From contig NZ_CM001023.1 in NCBI RefSeq assembly GCF_000166275.1, positions 2,855,001 through 2,919,000 of the forward strand: 64,000 nt of DNA, given 5' to 3'. Positions 46,032 through 57,258 of this stretch are shown piece after piece. The notes under the pieces were generated by a model that was not told the DNA's origin, made no database searches, and was given only the letters and a program-made list of their open reading frames with translations. The stretch comes from Algoriphagus machipongonensis. Lineage in GTDB: Bacteria; Bacteroidota; Bacteroidia; Cytophagales; Cyclobacteriaceae. The translations under genes and the position numbers were made by a program. The first letter of the stretch is position 1. The number at the start of each line of letters is the position of its first letter.

Positions 46032-47531
46032 TTATTTAATGAGTTCATCAAATAAAATAGGTTCCCCTTCCCAATACCAAACACCGTCCTTTTCATATAA
46101 AATCCTATGCTTACTCCCTTCTGCCAATGGGGCGCTTGTCTTAGGCAACCATTTGGAGAGCTCTGCTTTCAACTCTCTATATTCATCTAGATAGGCTAAG
46201 TTTGACCATTCCTCATCGTCTCTATAATGATCGTACAATTCTTCTGATCCATCCGCATACTTAATATATCGCCACCTTTCTGTTCGCACTGCGTTATTTC
46301 CAGGGTTATGGGTTGTAATTGCAGGCTTTGTTCTTTTAGCATTGGCATCTTCGAGCTGTGGTTTCAAACTGATTCCTTCAACTGCATCATTTTTAGATAG
46401 GAGCGCCATTTCCACTAATGTTGGGTAAATATCCAAAAGCTCCACAGGCTGCGAGGATATGGCTCCTTTTGACACTCCAGGACCAGCGAATATTAAGGGA
46501 ACATGAGTGGATCTTTCCCAAAGAGAATTTTTACCAGTAATATCCTTTTCTCCTAAATGATACCCATGGTCAGACCAAAAAACTATAATGGTATTTTCCG
46601 TCAGGTTATTTTCCTCCAATGCATCCAAAACTCTCCCCACTTGAGCATCCATAAAACTTATTGTTGCTAAATAGGCCCTTACTTTATTTTCCCATTCTTG
46701 GTTTGCGATAAGCCATGAAAGCCTAGGTTCAGGTAAATACCAATGTAAATTCCATGCAAAATCTGGTATGTCATTTCTATCTCCAAATGGTGCCAATGGG
46801 AGAATTATTTCATCTTTCGGGTAAAGATCAAACCACTTTTGAGAGGTGTAAAGAGGAACATGCGGTTTATTGAAACCAACTGCTAGGAAAAAAGGATTGC
46901 TATCTCCCCCTTTACCGATTTCATTTATTTGCTCTACCGCCCAAGATGCAACTTTATAATCATCCATTATAGAATCATGCTCCACTGGATATATTCCCCA
47001 ATCAATCAGCGGATGATCAATCATATCCAAAGGGGCTTTAACAATCTTAGAGGGAGGAAATGGTCTATGTCCCCCATCGGGTCCCCAGTCCTGAAACTCT
47101 ATCGCTCTTTCTGTTGGGGTAATTCCACCATGAAAAATTTTCCCGGTGGATAAGGTTCTATATCCTCTCTTCTCAAAATATTGAGGAAGAGTAACCACCT
47201 CTTTTGTTCTTTCTACCTCTCTATGCCTGGGTGCCAATCCATAAATCCCGGTGGTGGTAGGTCTTAATCCTGTAAGAATACTTACTCTGGATGGATTACA
47301 TAGTGGTGCTTGAGCATGTGCATTAGTAAATAATGTCCCTCTATTTGCTAGGCGGTCAATATTGGGCGTTTTGACTTGAGGATGCCCATTTAACACTCCA
47401 ATCCAATCATTCAAATCATCGCTAGCAATAAAAACTATATTCGGAGAATCACTTTTTTTATCGTTTTGGGAAAAAGAATTCGAAGTATTAAATACAAAAA
47501 CGAAGAATAATAGCTTTAAATAATATTTCAT
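46032..47531 (-). CDS. Sulfatase (iduronate-2-sulfatase-like)
   Basis: An exported 499-residue sulfatase: signal peptide about 1-22, metal-binding 'PNIVFIASDDLNDWIGVLNGHPQVKTPNIDRLA', maturation motif CNPSR with Cys78, and 'IIVFWSDHGYHLGEKD' near residue 320. The 'LNDW....NGHP..KTPNID' pattern is typical of the iduronate-2-sulfatase-like subgroup, which acts on varied uronate and other sugar sulfates. It is cotranscribed in direction with the sulfatase-rhamnosidase fusion upstream (186-bp gap). It converges with the PAS-LuxR gene, 26 bp between stops. Confidence 0.93.
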   Translation of the reverse strand: MKYYLKLLFFVFVFNTSNSFSQNDKKSDSPNIVFIASDDLNDWIGVLNGHPQVKTPNIDRLANRGTLFTNAHAQAPLCNPSRVSILTGLRPTTTGIYGLAPRHREVERTKEVVTLPQYFEKRGYRTLSTGKIFHGGITPTERAIEFQDWGPDGGHRPFPPSKIVKAPLDMIDHPLIDWGIYPVEHDSIMDDYKVASWAVEQINEIGKGGDSNPFFLAVGFNKPHVPLYTSQKWFDLYPKDEIILPLAPFGDRNDIPDFAWNLHWYLPEPRLSWLIANQEWENKVRAYLATISFMDAQVGRVLDALEENNLTENTIIVFWSDHGYHLGEKDITGKNSLWERSTHVPLIFAGPGVSKGAISSQPVELLDIYPTLVEMALLSKNDAVEGISLKPQLEDANAKRTKPAITTHNPGNNAVRTERWRYIKYADGSEELYDHYRDDEEWSNLAYLDEYRELKAELSKWLPKTSAPLAEGSKHRILYEKDGVWYWEGEPILFDELIK

Positions 47532-47717
47532 TTCTAATCATTCATTTTAACCCTAATTACTATCAATCTAAAACTTGCAAAACAGGCCAATCACAGCTAA
47601 TTCTACTTCTCAATTTTAGGGAAACACCCCACTTTTGCTCTATATTCTATAGGGTGAGTAACAAGATTTTCTCTTCTTTTCTTTTTGAAGAATATTGAAA
47701 TTGGCATACTTCAAAAA

Positions 47718-50700
47718 TTAAAAGGAATTGACTTTCAATAAGATGGTATGCTTACCCGGCTCGAGTCTGATTGATCCAAATGCAGTGGCAACTTTTTCAC
47801 CATTATGAATCACATCCCTACCCTCCAATTCAAATAAAGAAAATTCAGCCACCATATTTGCCGGTATTTCTACTTCATAGGTTTGCAATCTTGCATTGTT
47901 GAAAACATAATCTGCCTTAATGGATCCCAAAACAGTGGGAACTTCAATAGAGCTTGATTTCAGCGTACTCATTTGTGGCATGATTTGAGCAACTCCAAAA
48001 CCAGGAATTTTAGGCTTTATACCCCATAAACCACGAGGGATAATATTGGCAGGAACAGCTCCCCATGGATGGTTCCAATCCAGATTATTTTTGTATTTAT
48101 TATCCCAGGCTTCAAGTGTAATTGTGGAACCCAGTCGTATCATATTATACCAACTCCGGTCACTTTTATTCACCAAAAGTGATAATGCATAATCTTGCTC
48201 TCCCGCTCGGTAGAGTCCATCCATTAAGTACTGCGAACCATAAACACTGCATGCCATTCCTCTGGATTTGATGAATTCCAAAACGGACTCTTTAAACTCC
48301 TCAGGTACCATCCCAAAAGCTAAAGGCATCATGTTAGCATGTAAGGAAGCATGATCTGTACCGATTCCATCCACATATACCCCTTTCTCAGAATCAAACA
48401 TTTGCTCATTGAGCGATTTTTTCACTTTGGCAGCCCGGTATTCAAATTCCAGCGCTTCCTGCGGTTTCCCCATGATTTGGGCAAATTCCGCCATGATTCT
48501 CATATTCTCGTAATAGAAAGCATTTATCACAGTATTGTATGGCTTAAAGACAAAACCGTCTTGCTCTCCCATAGTTACTTGTCCATTGAACTCGGGTGGA
48601 GGCCAATCCACAATGTCCGCCAATGGCTTACTATAACCTTCTTTAAACCCAAGTTTCAACATATATTCATGATCTACTTTGGTAGAAGTGATTAGACCAT
48701 CCTCATTTGCCAACTCATAGAGTGTTTTATATTTCAGAGGCTCATAGTATTTCTTAATAAGCTCCGTATTTCCGGTGTACATGTAGTCTGCATAAAACAT
48801 CATTGCCACATGTTGCTGCCACTCGGTGGGCCAGGTAGGATGCTTCATAAAGTACTCAATCGTCCTTCTGGCCATGGCGTACTCTGCATCCACTCCATAA
48901 TGACTGAGTTGGTTTATATAAGCATCTGATTCATAAGGAATCCTTTCTCTATCTCCATCCACATAGAGTCCATTAAAAGAGGTTGCCTTGATGGTATATT
49001 TACATAATTCCCAGACTTGGTTGAGAATATCATCTGAACTTATAAAATCGCTTACCTCTTCGTCAAAATAAGTGTGATAAGCCAACTGGGTAAAGTCATC
49101 TGTTTTTAACTCACCCTTTGCTCCTTCAACTTCAGCATATCTAAACGGCATCAATACTGGAGTTCCCTCCGGCAAGGGAAGAGCCATACCTGGAAGTGTA
49201 TTTCTGCTATCCTTTTTTAAGGGCAATTGATAACTTATTTTCCCTGGCTCAACGGGCACAGCTATTTCTTGATATCGGATATGGCTTTTTGCAGGAGGAT
49301 TCTTATTGACCCTCTTTCCATCTGCCATTTCGCCAATTCTAAAAATCAACGTATCAGCCTGATCAGTTTCGTAATTAATTTCCAATGTGGCAAAAGCTGC
49401 TTTACCAAAATCCATAAAAAACACCTCATTATTTTTTTCTAAAACCTTGGGATGGATTTTAGACACATCTTGAATATTGGCCGTAGAAAGCATGACATCA
49501 TCATTTTCAGCAATTGTAAATTGTTGAGGTACTGAATAATCAACCAAGCGATTTTCTTCATCCCAAATCCTAACTTTCCAATAATATGTCTTGCCACTTT
49601 CCAGAGGATTCCCTTTGTATTCTACATTAGAAGAGCTCCCTGATCTTATTTGGCCACTATTCCAAACATCCCCGGTATTTGTCTCGATTAGCTTTTCACT
49701 GGAACTGACTAATATTTGATATGCGGATTGGCTTTTAGAATAGTCTGATACTTTCCATCCAAATTCCGGTTGAGTGTCTAAAACTTCAACAGCATTTTGT
49801 GGCTTTCGGATGAGTTCAACAGTAAGGTTAGATGGGGCTTCTCTGAATTTATTGCCAAACTTACTTATCAGTTCGTCAGTTTTAGAGCGAAGTTTTATCG
49901 CTATGTCCTTATATTCTGGATCATCTATCAGGTTATTTATCTCCTTAGGGTCATCTACTAAATGATAGAGCTCTTCTACTTTCTTGTCATTGACATATCG
50001 GAAATATTTCCATTCCTCAGTTCGAACTCCTTCACTGGGTGGGATATTTTCAAACTCCCATATATGCTCAATCAGAATTGTATCTCTACCGATTTTCTGG
50101 CTTTTCCCTTCCACTATAGGCATCAGGCTTTTCCCTTGCCAACTTTCGGGAGTTTCCACCCCCGCTAAATCAGCAATTGTGGCAGGCACATCAATATTGA
50201 GTACCATATCTTTAATATCTTGATGATTGCCTGAACGTGGGTCATAAATAATCAAAGGAACTCGAATGGAGTTATCATACATCAACCATTTTCCAGCCAA
50301 TTGGCGCTCGCCAAGGAAATACCCGTTATCTCCCATCACAATGATTACTGTATTTTTATCCAGTCCTTTTTCCTTAAGCTTTTCACGGATTTTGGCAATT
50401 TCCAGATCAATACCTGAAATCATACGGTAATATCCTTTCAAACTATGCTGATACTTCTCCTCTGTATCGTATCTCCATGTCCATCTTAATCGATTAAACC
50501 CATCTCTAACAAATTGGGGTTGAGCTTGAAAAAATTCATCTTCTCCCAAATCAGGGCCTGGAATTGTCGTATTCTGAAGTAAGGGGTCGGTTGTGGTTTG
50601 CCAAAAGTATTGATCGGGTGCACCATCATGAGCATGAGGAGCACTGAAGCTTAAGGATAGGCTAAATGGTTTATCTTCAGGAGCCTTATCTATAAAGTCA

Positions 50701-51242
50701 AGCGCCTTTTGTCCAGTATATCTAGTCAAGTGAACAGTATCTCCTGCTATAGTTTTGAAGTAATAGCCTCTTTTATCGGGATATTGATTATTTCTATCAT
50801 AAGACTCATATTCGTCAAACTGATTATTTAGATTATCATATCTCACCCCATATTTCCCAAAAAAAGCAGTATAGTAGCCGCTATTTTTTAAGATAGTTGG
50901 ATAGGATTCTTCCATGTATTCAGCTCGGATATTTCCCGTTTGAAAATTGAAATTATGGGCTCGCTCATATAAACCTGTAAATAAACTCGCCCTACTGGCA
51001 GCACAAATGGGAGTAGTCACTATTGCTGTTTCGAAATAGGTTCCAGATTCCGCTAGCCTATCCATCTCTGGTGTTTGAACAAATTGATTTCCAGCATAAC
51101 CCAAAGCATCAAATCGCTGATCATCCGTTAGAATAAAAATAATATTAGGCCTGTTGAGGGGTGATTTTGTTTCCTGAGAAAATACCTTTGTGGCATTAAA
51201 GGGAATATAAAAAAGGCAGATTATTGCTATGAATTTGTTCAT
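47718..51242 (-). CDS. Bifunctional sulfatase - GH78 alpha-L-rhamnosidase
   Basis: A 1174-residue exported fusion. The signal peptide is about 1-22. The sulfatase half (about 30-460) has '[20 protein letters not shown]', maturation motif CAASR with Cys80, and '[21 protein letters not shown]'. A fibronectin-like segment (about 475-580, '[22 protein letters not shown]' and '[21 protein letters not shown]') precedes a GH78 catalytic module (about 730-1090) that includes '[24 protein letters not shown]' and '[12 protein letters not shown]'. A C-terminal beta domain follows. A similar sulfatase-GH78 fusion is known in the ulvan-degrading cluster of the flavobacterium Formosa agariphila (P36). It would desulfate and cleave rhamnose residues of the same polymer. 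Confidence 0.93.
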   Translation of the reverse strand: MNKFIAIICLFYIPFNATKVFSQETKSPLNRPNIIFILTDDQRFDALGYAGNQFVQTPEMDRLAESGTYFETAIVTTPICAASRASLFTGLYERAHNFNFQTGNIRAEYMEESYPTILKNSGYYTAFFGKYGVRYDNLNNQFDEYESYDRNNQYPDKRGYYFKTIAGDTVHLTRYTGQKALDFIDKAPEDKPFSLSLSFSAPHAHDGAPDQYFWQTTTDPLLQNTTIPGPDLGEDEFFQAQPQFVRDGFNRLRWTWRYDTEEKYQHSLKGYYRMISGIDLEIAKIREKLKEKGLDKNTVIIVMGDNGYFLGERQLAGKWLMYDNSIRVPLIIYDPRSGNHQDIKDMVLNIDVPATIADLAGVETPESWQGKSLMPIVEGKSQKIGRDTILIEHIWEFENIPPSEGVRTEEWKYFRYVNDKKVEELYHLVDDPKEINNLIDDPEYKDIAIKLRSKTDELISKFGNKFREAPSNLTVELIRKPQNAVEVLDTQPEFGWKVSDYSKSQSAYQILVSSSEKLIETNTGDVWNSGQIRSGSSSNVEYKGNPLESGKTYYWKVRIWDEENRLVDYSVPQQFTIAENDDVMLSTANIQDVSKIHPKVLEKNNEVFFMDFGKAAFATLEINYETDQADTLIFRIGEMADGKRVNKNPPAKSHIRYQEIAVPVEPGKISYQLPLKKDSRNTLPGMALPLPEGTPVLMPFRYAEVEGAKGELKTDDFTQLAYHTYFDEEVSDFISSDDILNQVWELCKYTIKATSFNGLYVDGDRERIPYESDAYINQLSHYGVDAEYAMARRTIEYFMKHPTWPTEWQQHVAMMFYADYMYTGNTELIKKYYEPLKYKTLYELANEDGLITSTKVDHEYMLKLGFKEGYSKPLADIVDWPPPEFNGQVTMGEQDGFVFKPYNTVINAFYYENMRIMAEFAQIMGKPQEALEFEYRAAKVKKSLNEQMFDSEKGVYVDGIGTDHASLHANMMPLAFGMVPEEFKESVLEFIKSRGMACSVYGSQYLMDGLYRAGEQDYALSLLVNKSDRSWYNMIRLGSTITLEAWDNKYKNNLDWNHPWGAVPANIIPRGLWGIKPKIPGFGVAQIMPQMSTLKSSSIEVPTVLGSIKADYVFNNARLQTYEVEIPANMVAEFSLFELEGRDVIHNGEKVATAFGSIRLEPGKHTILLKVNSF

Positions 51243-51567
51243 TAAATTGGGTAATTAATAATTGACTCAGTAAAATCAACCCCCATCAAAAAAGGATGAC
51301 TTGATGATTCTCTAAGATAGATTTTTGGAATTAAAGTAGTATCCTGTACCCTAGTGTATATTCAAGTAAGACCAAGATTAAGCTATGCTTGGTAATAAAA
51401 ACTAAAAAAAATCAAACCTGATGATTGTGTCATTGTACATTGCTAGATCATCAAAAAAAGCCACATATCGCTAGAATTATGGGATATGTGGCTTTTTCAA
51501 AAAATTCTTTTTTGCTCTACTTTTCATATCAATGTAAAGCAGAAATGAATTCTATAATGCTTTTGCA
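51243..51567. other. 325-bp gap between the esterase and the sulfatase-GH78 gene
   Basis: Contains the strong hairpin at 51452-51498, which ends the upstream esterase transcript, and the promoter region of the fusion gene. No open frame or other structure was seen. Confidence 0.7.
51452..51498. terminator. Bidirectional-looking terminator downstream of the esterase
   Basis: GCCACATATC (51460-51469) and GATATGTGGC (51483-51492) form a perfect 10-bp stem flanked by A-run and T-run, so it could work in either direction. The esterase stops at 51568, so on the minus strand it lies about 70 bp past that stop. Confidence 0.85.
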
Positions 51568-53282
<1,715 letters not shown>

Positions 53283-53741
53283 ATGGCAGAATATAATCTA
53301 AAAATTAACGGCAAAACCCTGAGCGTAGACGTGGACCCAAGCACTCCTATGCTATGGGTATTAAGAGATCATCTTGATATGGTTGGGACTAAGTTTGGTT
53401 GTGGTATTGCTCAATGTGGAGCCTGCACCATACACATGGATGGTGCTGCTGTTAGATCTTGTCAACTTCCTATATCTGCTGCTAAAGATTCTGAAATTAC
53501 TACGATTGAAGGAATTTCTGAAAATGGGGATCACCCCGTTCAAAAAGCTTGGTTAGAACACGATGTGCCTCAATGTGGCTATTGCCAAGCAGGCCAAATC
53601 ATGTCTGCGGTAGCTTTGCTAAAAGAGAACCCACGCCCAAGTGATGAGGATATTGACAATGCCATGAATGGGAATATCTGCCGTTGTGGAACTTATACTA
53701 GAATCAAAGCAGCTATCAAAACAGCCTCTAAAATAGCCTAA
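53283..53741 (+). CDS. (2Fe-2S) subunit of an isoquinoline 1-oxidoreductase-like molybdenum hydroxylase
   Basis: A 152-residue small subunit. The plant-type ferredoxin cluster uses Cys40, 45, 48 and 60 ([10 protein letters not shown]..). The second helical cluster uses Cys98, 101, 133 and 135 (CGYC and CRCG). The protein transfers electrons from the molybdopterin subunit to an acceptor. It ends 11 bp before the large subunit gene and carries no leader of its own, so it is probably exported with the TAT-bearing partner. Substrate: an N-heterocycle or aldehyde, not determinable here. Confidence 0.93.
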   Translation: MAEYNLKINGKTLSVDVDPSTPMLWVLRDHLDMVGTKFGCGIAQCGACTIHMDGAAVRSCQLPISAAKDSEITTIEGISENGDHPVQKAWLEHDVPQCGYCQAGQIMSAVALLKENPRPSDEDIDNAMNGNICRCGTYTRIKAAIKTASKIA

Positions 53742-53752
53742 CCCCAGAGATC

Positions 53753-56023
53753 ATGACATCGATAAATAAAAAAATAAATAGAAGATCATTTCTGAAAGTG
53801 TCTACACTTGCAGGAGGTGGAATGATGCTAAGCTTTAGCTGGTTGGCAGGATGTAAACCTACTCCTGAACAAGTGTTAACCATGCCAGATGAATGGTTTG
53901 AGTTAAATAGCTATATCAAGATTGGAGAAAATGGTGCTGTCACCTTATTCAACCCCAACCCAGAGTTCGGATCCAATGTTAAAACTTCTCTTCCTATGCT
54001 ATTAGCGGAAGAATTGGATATAGACTGGAAAAATGTTTTCGTAGAACAAGCAGATTTTTATCCAGAAAGATTTGATCGTCAATTTACAGGAGGAAGTCAG
54101 GGAATTCGTTCGGGTTGGATGCCACTTAGAACTGCTGGTGCCACAGCAAGACAATTAATAGTAAATGCAGCTGCCCAAACTTGGAATGTCCCTTCAACAG
54201 AAATCACGACAAATAACGGAAATGTAGAACATAAAGGCTCTAGTAAAAAGGCGGGATATGGTGAAATGGCTTCTTTAGCTGGAACCTTAGAAGCTCCAGA
54301 CCCTGAAACCATTAAACTAAAAGAAATATCTGATTTTAAGATTATAGGAAAATCCAAAAAGAATGTTGACGGTAATAAAATCGTTACCGGAAAAGCCATG
54401 TTTGCAATAGACCATAAAGTAGATGGAATGAAGTACGCAGCCATCGTACATCCTCCAGCTTTTGGAATGCAGCTTAAATCATTTGATAAAAGTTCGGTCA
54501 CTTCTATGCCTGGAATTCAAGATGCATTTGAGGTGAAAATATTCAAGGATGATTATGGCCGCAACTTCTTTGATACCACGACTTTCCCAATAATTATTGC
54601 CATAGTCGGTAATTCTACCTGGGAAGTTTTACAAGCAAAGAAAAGCTTGAAAGCCGAATGGGAAAAAGCACCAGAAAGTACTTACCCGATGGCAGGAAGA
54701 GGTGGACAAAATATGGACATCAAAGTACCTGGAGGATTGGAAAATTCCAGTACGCACAAAGCTAAAATGGCAGAATACATTTCCAAGCCAGGCAATGTAT
54801 TAAGGAAAGATGGAGATCCTGAGGGAGCATTTAAAAAGGCAGCAAAAGTACTGGAAAGGACTTATACAGCTCCATTTTTGGCACATAATACCATGGAACC
54901 CATGAATTGCTTTGCTGATGTCAAAGGAGATAAAGCTGTTATTTATGGACCAACTCAAGCCCCTGATTTAATAGCTAATACCTTGTCTGCCAGCCTTGGC
55001 ATACCAAAAGAAAATATCCAGATAAATCTTGCCCGAATGGGCGGAGGCTTTGGTAGAAGAGCCTACAGCCACCATATGACGGAGGCTGCTTTGATTTCCC
55101 AAAAAATCCAAGCACCAGTAAAAATGGTCTACACCCGTGAAGATGATATGAGTGCAGGCGTTTATAGACCTACCTACTCTGCCACTTATAGAGCTGCTTT
55201 GGATGAAGAAAATAACCTTCTGGCACTACACGTAAAAGCTGGAGGGATTCCAGAATCACCTATTCATGCCAATAGATTCCCCGCAGGAGCTTTGGACAAT
55301 TACCTGGCCGAGGGATGGCAAATAGAATCCAATATTACCATCGGTGCATTTAGAGCTCCCCGATCTAACTTTATTGCTGGCGCTGAGCAAAGCTTTTTGG
55401 ATGAATTAGCAGAAGAAATGGGCAAAGATCCCATTGAATTCCGATTGGAATTGCTAAAAAGAGCTGAAACCAATCCCGTAGGTGAAAATAATGACTATGA
55501 CCCTAAGCGATATGCAGGAGTACTAGAATTAGTTAGAGAGAAATCCAACTGGTCAAATGTACCTTCAGGAATTTCCAGAGGAGTTTCTGCTTATTTCTGC
55601 CATAATTCTTATGTCGCTGAAGTGGTAGACATCACCATTAAAGACCGACAACTAGTAGTTGAAAATGTTTATGCCGCTGTGGATTGCGGTATCGTAGTAA
55701 ACCCTGATGCAGCAGCTAATATGGGTGAAGGTGCGATTGTAGATGGAATAGGAAATGCTTTCTATGGAGAAATGGCATTTGAAAATGGTGTTCCGGCCAA
55801 GAAAAACTTTGATACGTATCGAATGATTCGACATAAAGAAGCTCCGAAAAAAATCGAAGTGCATTTCGTAGACAGCAAAGAAGATCCAACTGGGCTAGGC
55901 GAACCTCTCTTCCCTCCTGTTTTTGCGGCGTTGGGTAACTCCCTATATAAGGCCACTGGGAAACGCCTTTATGAACAACCCTTTCAACCTCAACTTCTAG
56001 AAATGGAGAATTTGAAAATGTGA
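53753..56023 (+). CDS. Molybdopterin-binding subunit, isoquinoline 1-oxidoreductase/xanthine dehydrogenase family
   Basis: A 756-residue catalytic subunit with a twin-arginine signal (NRRSFLKVSTLAGGG) and a Cys after the hydrophobic stretch (LAGC), so it may be a lipoprotein exported folded by Tat. It has the family segments 'GGGFGRRAYSHHMTEAALIS' (molybdopterin binding) and 'IGAFRAPRSNFIAGAEQSFLDELA', and the catalytic Glu is likely Glu717 in 'GLGEPLFPPV'. It is cotranscribed with the (2Fe-2S) gene. Known relatives hydroxylate isoquinoline or aldehydes; the substrate here is open. Confidence 0.93.
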   Translation: MTSINKKINRRSFLKVSTLAGGGMMLSFSWLAGCKPTPEQVLTMPDEWFELNSYIKIGENGAVTLFNPNPEFGSNVKTSLPMLLAEELDIDWKNVFVEQADFYPERFDRQFTGGSQGIRSGWMPLRTAGATARQLIVNAAAQTWNVPSTEITTNNGNVEHKGSSKKAGYGEMASLAGTLEAPDPETIKLKEISDFKIIGKSKKNVDGNKIVTGKAMFAIDHKVDGMKYAAIVHPPAFGMQLKSFDKSSVTSMPGIQDAFEVKIFKDDYGRNFFDTTTFPIIIAIVGNSTWEVLQAKKSLKAEWEKAPESTYPMAGRGGQNMDIKVPGGLENSSTHKAKMAEYISKPGNVLRKDGDPEGAFKKAAKVLERTYTAPFLAHNTMEPMNCFADVKGDKAVIYGPTQAPDLIANTLSASLGIPKENIQINLARMGGGFGRRAYSHHMTEAALISQKIQAPVKMVYTREDDMSAGVYRPTYSATYRAALDEENNLLALHVKAGGIPESPIHANRFPAGALDNYLAEGWQIESNITIGAFRAPRSNFIAGAEQSFLDELAEEMGKDPIEFRLELLKRAETNPVGENNDYDPKRYAGVLELVREKSNWSNVPSGISRGVSAYFCHNSYVAEVVDITIKDRQLVVENVYAAVDCGIVVNPDAAANMGEGAIVDGIGNAFYGEMAFENGVPAKKNFDTYRMIRHKEAPKKIEVHFVDSKEDPTGLGEPLFPPVFAALGNSLYKATGKRLYEQPFQPQLLEMENLKM

Positions 56024-56043
56024 TTTAACCAAAACTAATAACC

Positions 56044-56073
56044 AAACCAGCTACTAAAATGGCTGGTTTTTTC
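56044..56073 (+). terminator. Rho-independent terminator after the molybdenum hydroxylase genes
   Basis: AAACCAGC (56044-56051) and GCTGGTTT (56062-56069) form a stem followed by a T-run. It sits 20 bp past the stop codon of the large subunit. Confidence 0.8.
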
Positions 56074-56235
56074 ATTTAAAATAAGAGTGAAATCCTCACA
56101 CAAGAAATTACTAGCACAGAAGTTTGTGACACTAAAACCTTTGCTAATAATCTTCTAAACTTCAAATTCAACAGAACTCCATTTTCCAATTCTTGGTTAT
56201 CTTACCTCATAATGAAATTTCAAATCCTTCTATAA

Positions 56236-56667
56236 ATGGCTGATCCTATCAAAAAAGAATATTCCAATGGTGACATTACTGTTACCTGGGAACCCCATAA
56301 ATGTATCCATTCCAAAAAATGTGTCAGCGGTCTTCCTGAGGTTTTTGATTTCAATAGAAGACCTTGGATTAAGGCCGAAGGGACTAGCTCAGAAAATATT
56401 GCCACACAAATTGACAAATGTCCAAGTGGAGCTTTAGGATACTATTATCAAGGAAATGAAAAGGAGGAACCTACAGAAGCCGGCAATTCGAAAAATGTGG
56501 AGGTTAGTCCAAATGGACCATTACTAATATTTGGTAAGCTAAAGATCAAAACACCAGAGGGAGAATTAGAAAAAGATTCAAAAGTCACCGCTTTCTGTCG
56601 GTGTGGAGGCAGTAAAAACAAGCCATTTTGTGATGGAACCCATCAAAAAATAGATTTTCAAGGATAA
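56236..56667 (+). CDS. Iron-sulfur fusion protein: YjdI-type mono-cluster domain plus CDGSH domain
   Basis: A 143-residue protein. The N-terminal domain (about 1-70) has the YjdI pattern with Cys23, Cys29 and Cys62, 'KCIHSKKCV...FDFNRRPWI...DKCPSGAL', which probably holds an iron-sulfur cluster. The C-terminal domain (about 85-143) is a CDGSH domain with Cys121, Cys123, Cys132 and His136 (FCRCGGSKNKPFCDGTH), which binds a labile 2Fe-2S cluster. Such domains sense redox state or shuttle clusters. It starts the cluster with the KefF- and KefC-like genes on the same strand (15-bp gap to the next). Confidence 0.92.
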   Translation: MADPIKKEYSNGDITVTWEPHKCIHSKKCVSGLPEVFDFNRRPWIKAEGTSSENIATQIDKCPSGALGYYYQGNEKEEPTEAGNSKNVEVSPNGPLLIFGKLKIKTPEGELEKDSKVTAFCRCGGSKNKPFCDGTHQKIDFQG

Positions 56668-56682
56668 ATTATTCCAATAGCA

Positions 56683-57258
56683 ATGCGAAACATCCTTATC
56701 CTTTTTGCTCACCCTAAATTTGAACATTCAGAGGCTAACCAGGCGATGATTGATTCGATCAGCAATCTGGAAAATATTGAGATCAGGGACTTGTACGAAC
56801 TATACCCAGATTTTAATATTTCTATTCAAGAAGAGCAAGAAGCCCTTTTTCAGGCAGATGTAGTTATATGGCATCATCCTATTTATTGGTATTCCTGTCC
56901 TCCATTATTAAAACAATGGATTGATTTGGTTTTGGAATTTGGTTGGGCATACGGTCCCGGTGGAGTTTATTTAAAAGGAAAATATTTATTGAATGCGGTA
57001 ACTTCTGGAGGTTCAGATTTTGCCTATTCCAGAGAGGGCAGAAACGAACACCCACTTATTGATTTTTTACTGCCTTTTGAGCAGACCGGAAAACTTTGCC
57101 TTATGGAATACCTGGCTCCATTTCATTTATCCGGCACCTTTAAAATTACCGACCCTGAATTACAAGAAAAGGCAAAAAACTATAGAGAATTTATCCTGGA
57201 ACTTCGTGATTCAGAGACAATCCAAAGGCCACTAAGACCAAGCCCCTCCACGATATGA
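56683..57258 (+). CDS. KefF-like NAD(P)H flavodoxin-type oxidoreductase
   Basis: A 191-residue quinone-reductase-like flavoprotein: 'ILFAHPKFEHSEANQAMI' (FMN phosphate site), 'ADVVIWHHPIYWYSCPPLLKQWIDLVLEFGWAYGPGG' and 'LLNAVTSGGSDFAYS', all typical of KefF/DT-diaphorase-like enzymes. It overlaps the antiporter gene by 4 bp (ATGA), so the two proteins are probably made together. KefF-type proteins stimulate KefC channels during electrophile stress. Role by family and context. Confidence 0.92.
   Translation: MRNILILFAHPKFEHSEANQAMIDSISNLENIEIRDLYELYPDFNISIQEEQEALFQADVVIWHHPIYWYSCPPLLKQWIDLVLEFGWAYGPGGVYLKGKYLLNAVTSGGSDFAYSREGRNEHPLIDFLLPFEQTGKLCLMEYLAPFHLSGTFKITDPELQEKAKNYREFILELRDSETIQRPLRPSPSTI

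Noticed and set aside
46015..46045. AACTCATT/AATGAGTT inverted repeat between the convergent regulator and sulfatase genes
   Set aside because: AT-only-type stem overlapping the sulfatase end, with the T-run inside the loop, so not a convincing terminator.
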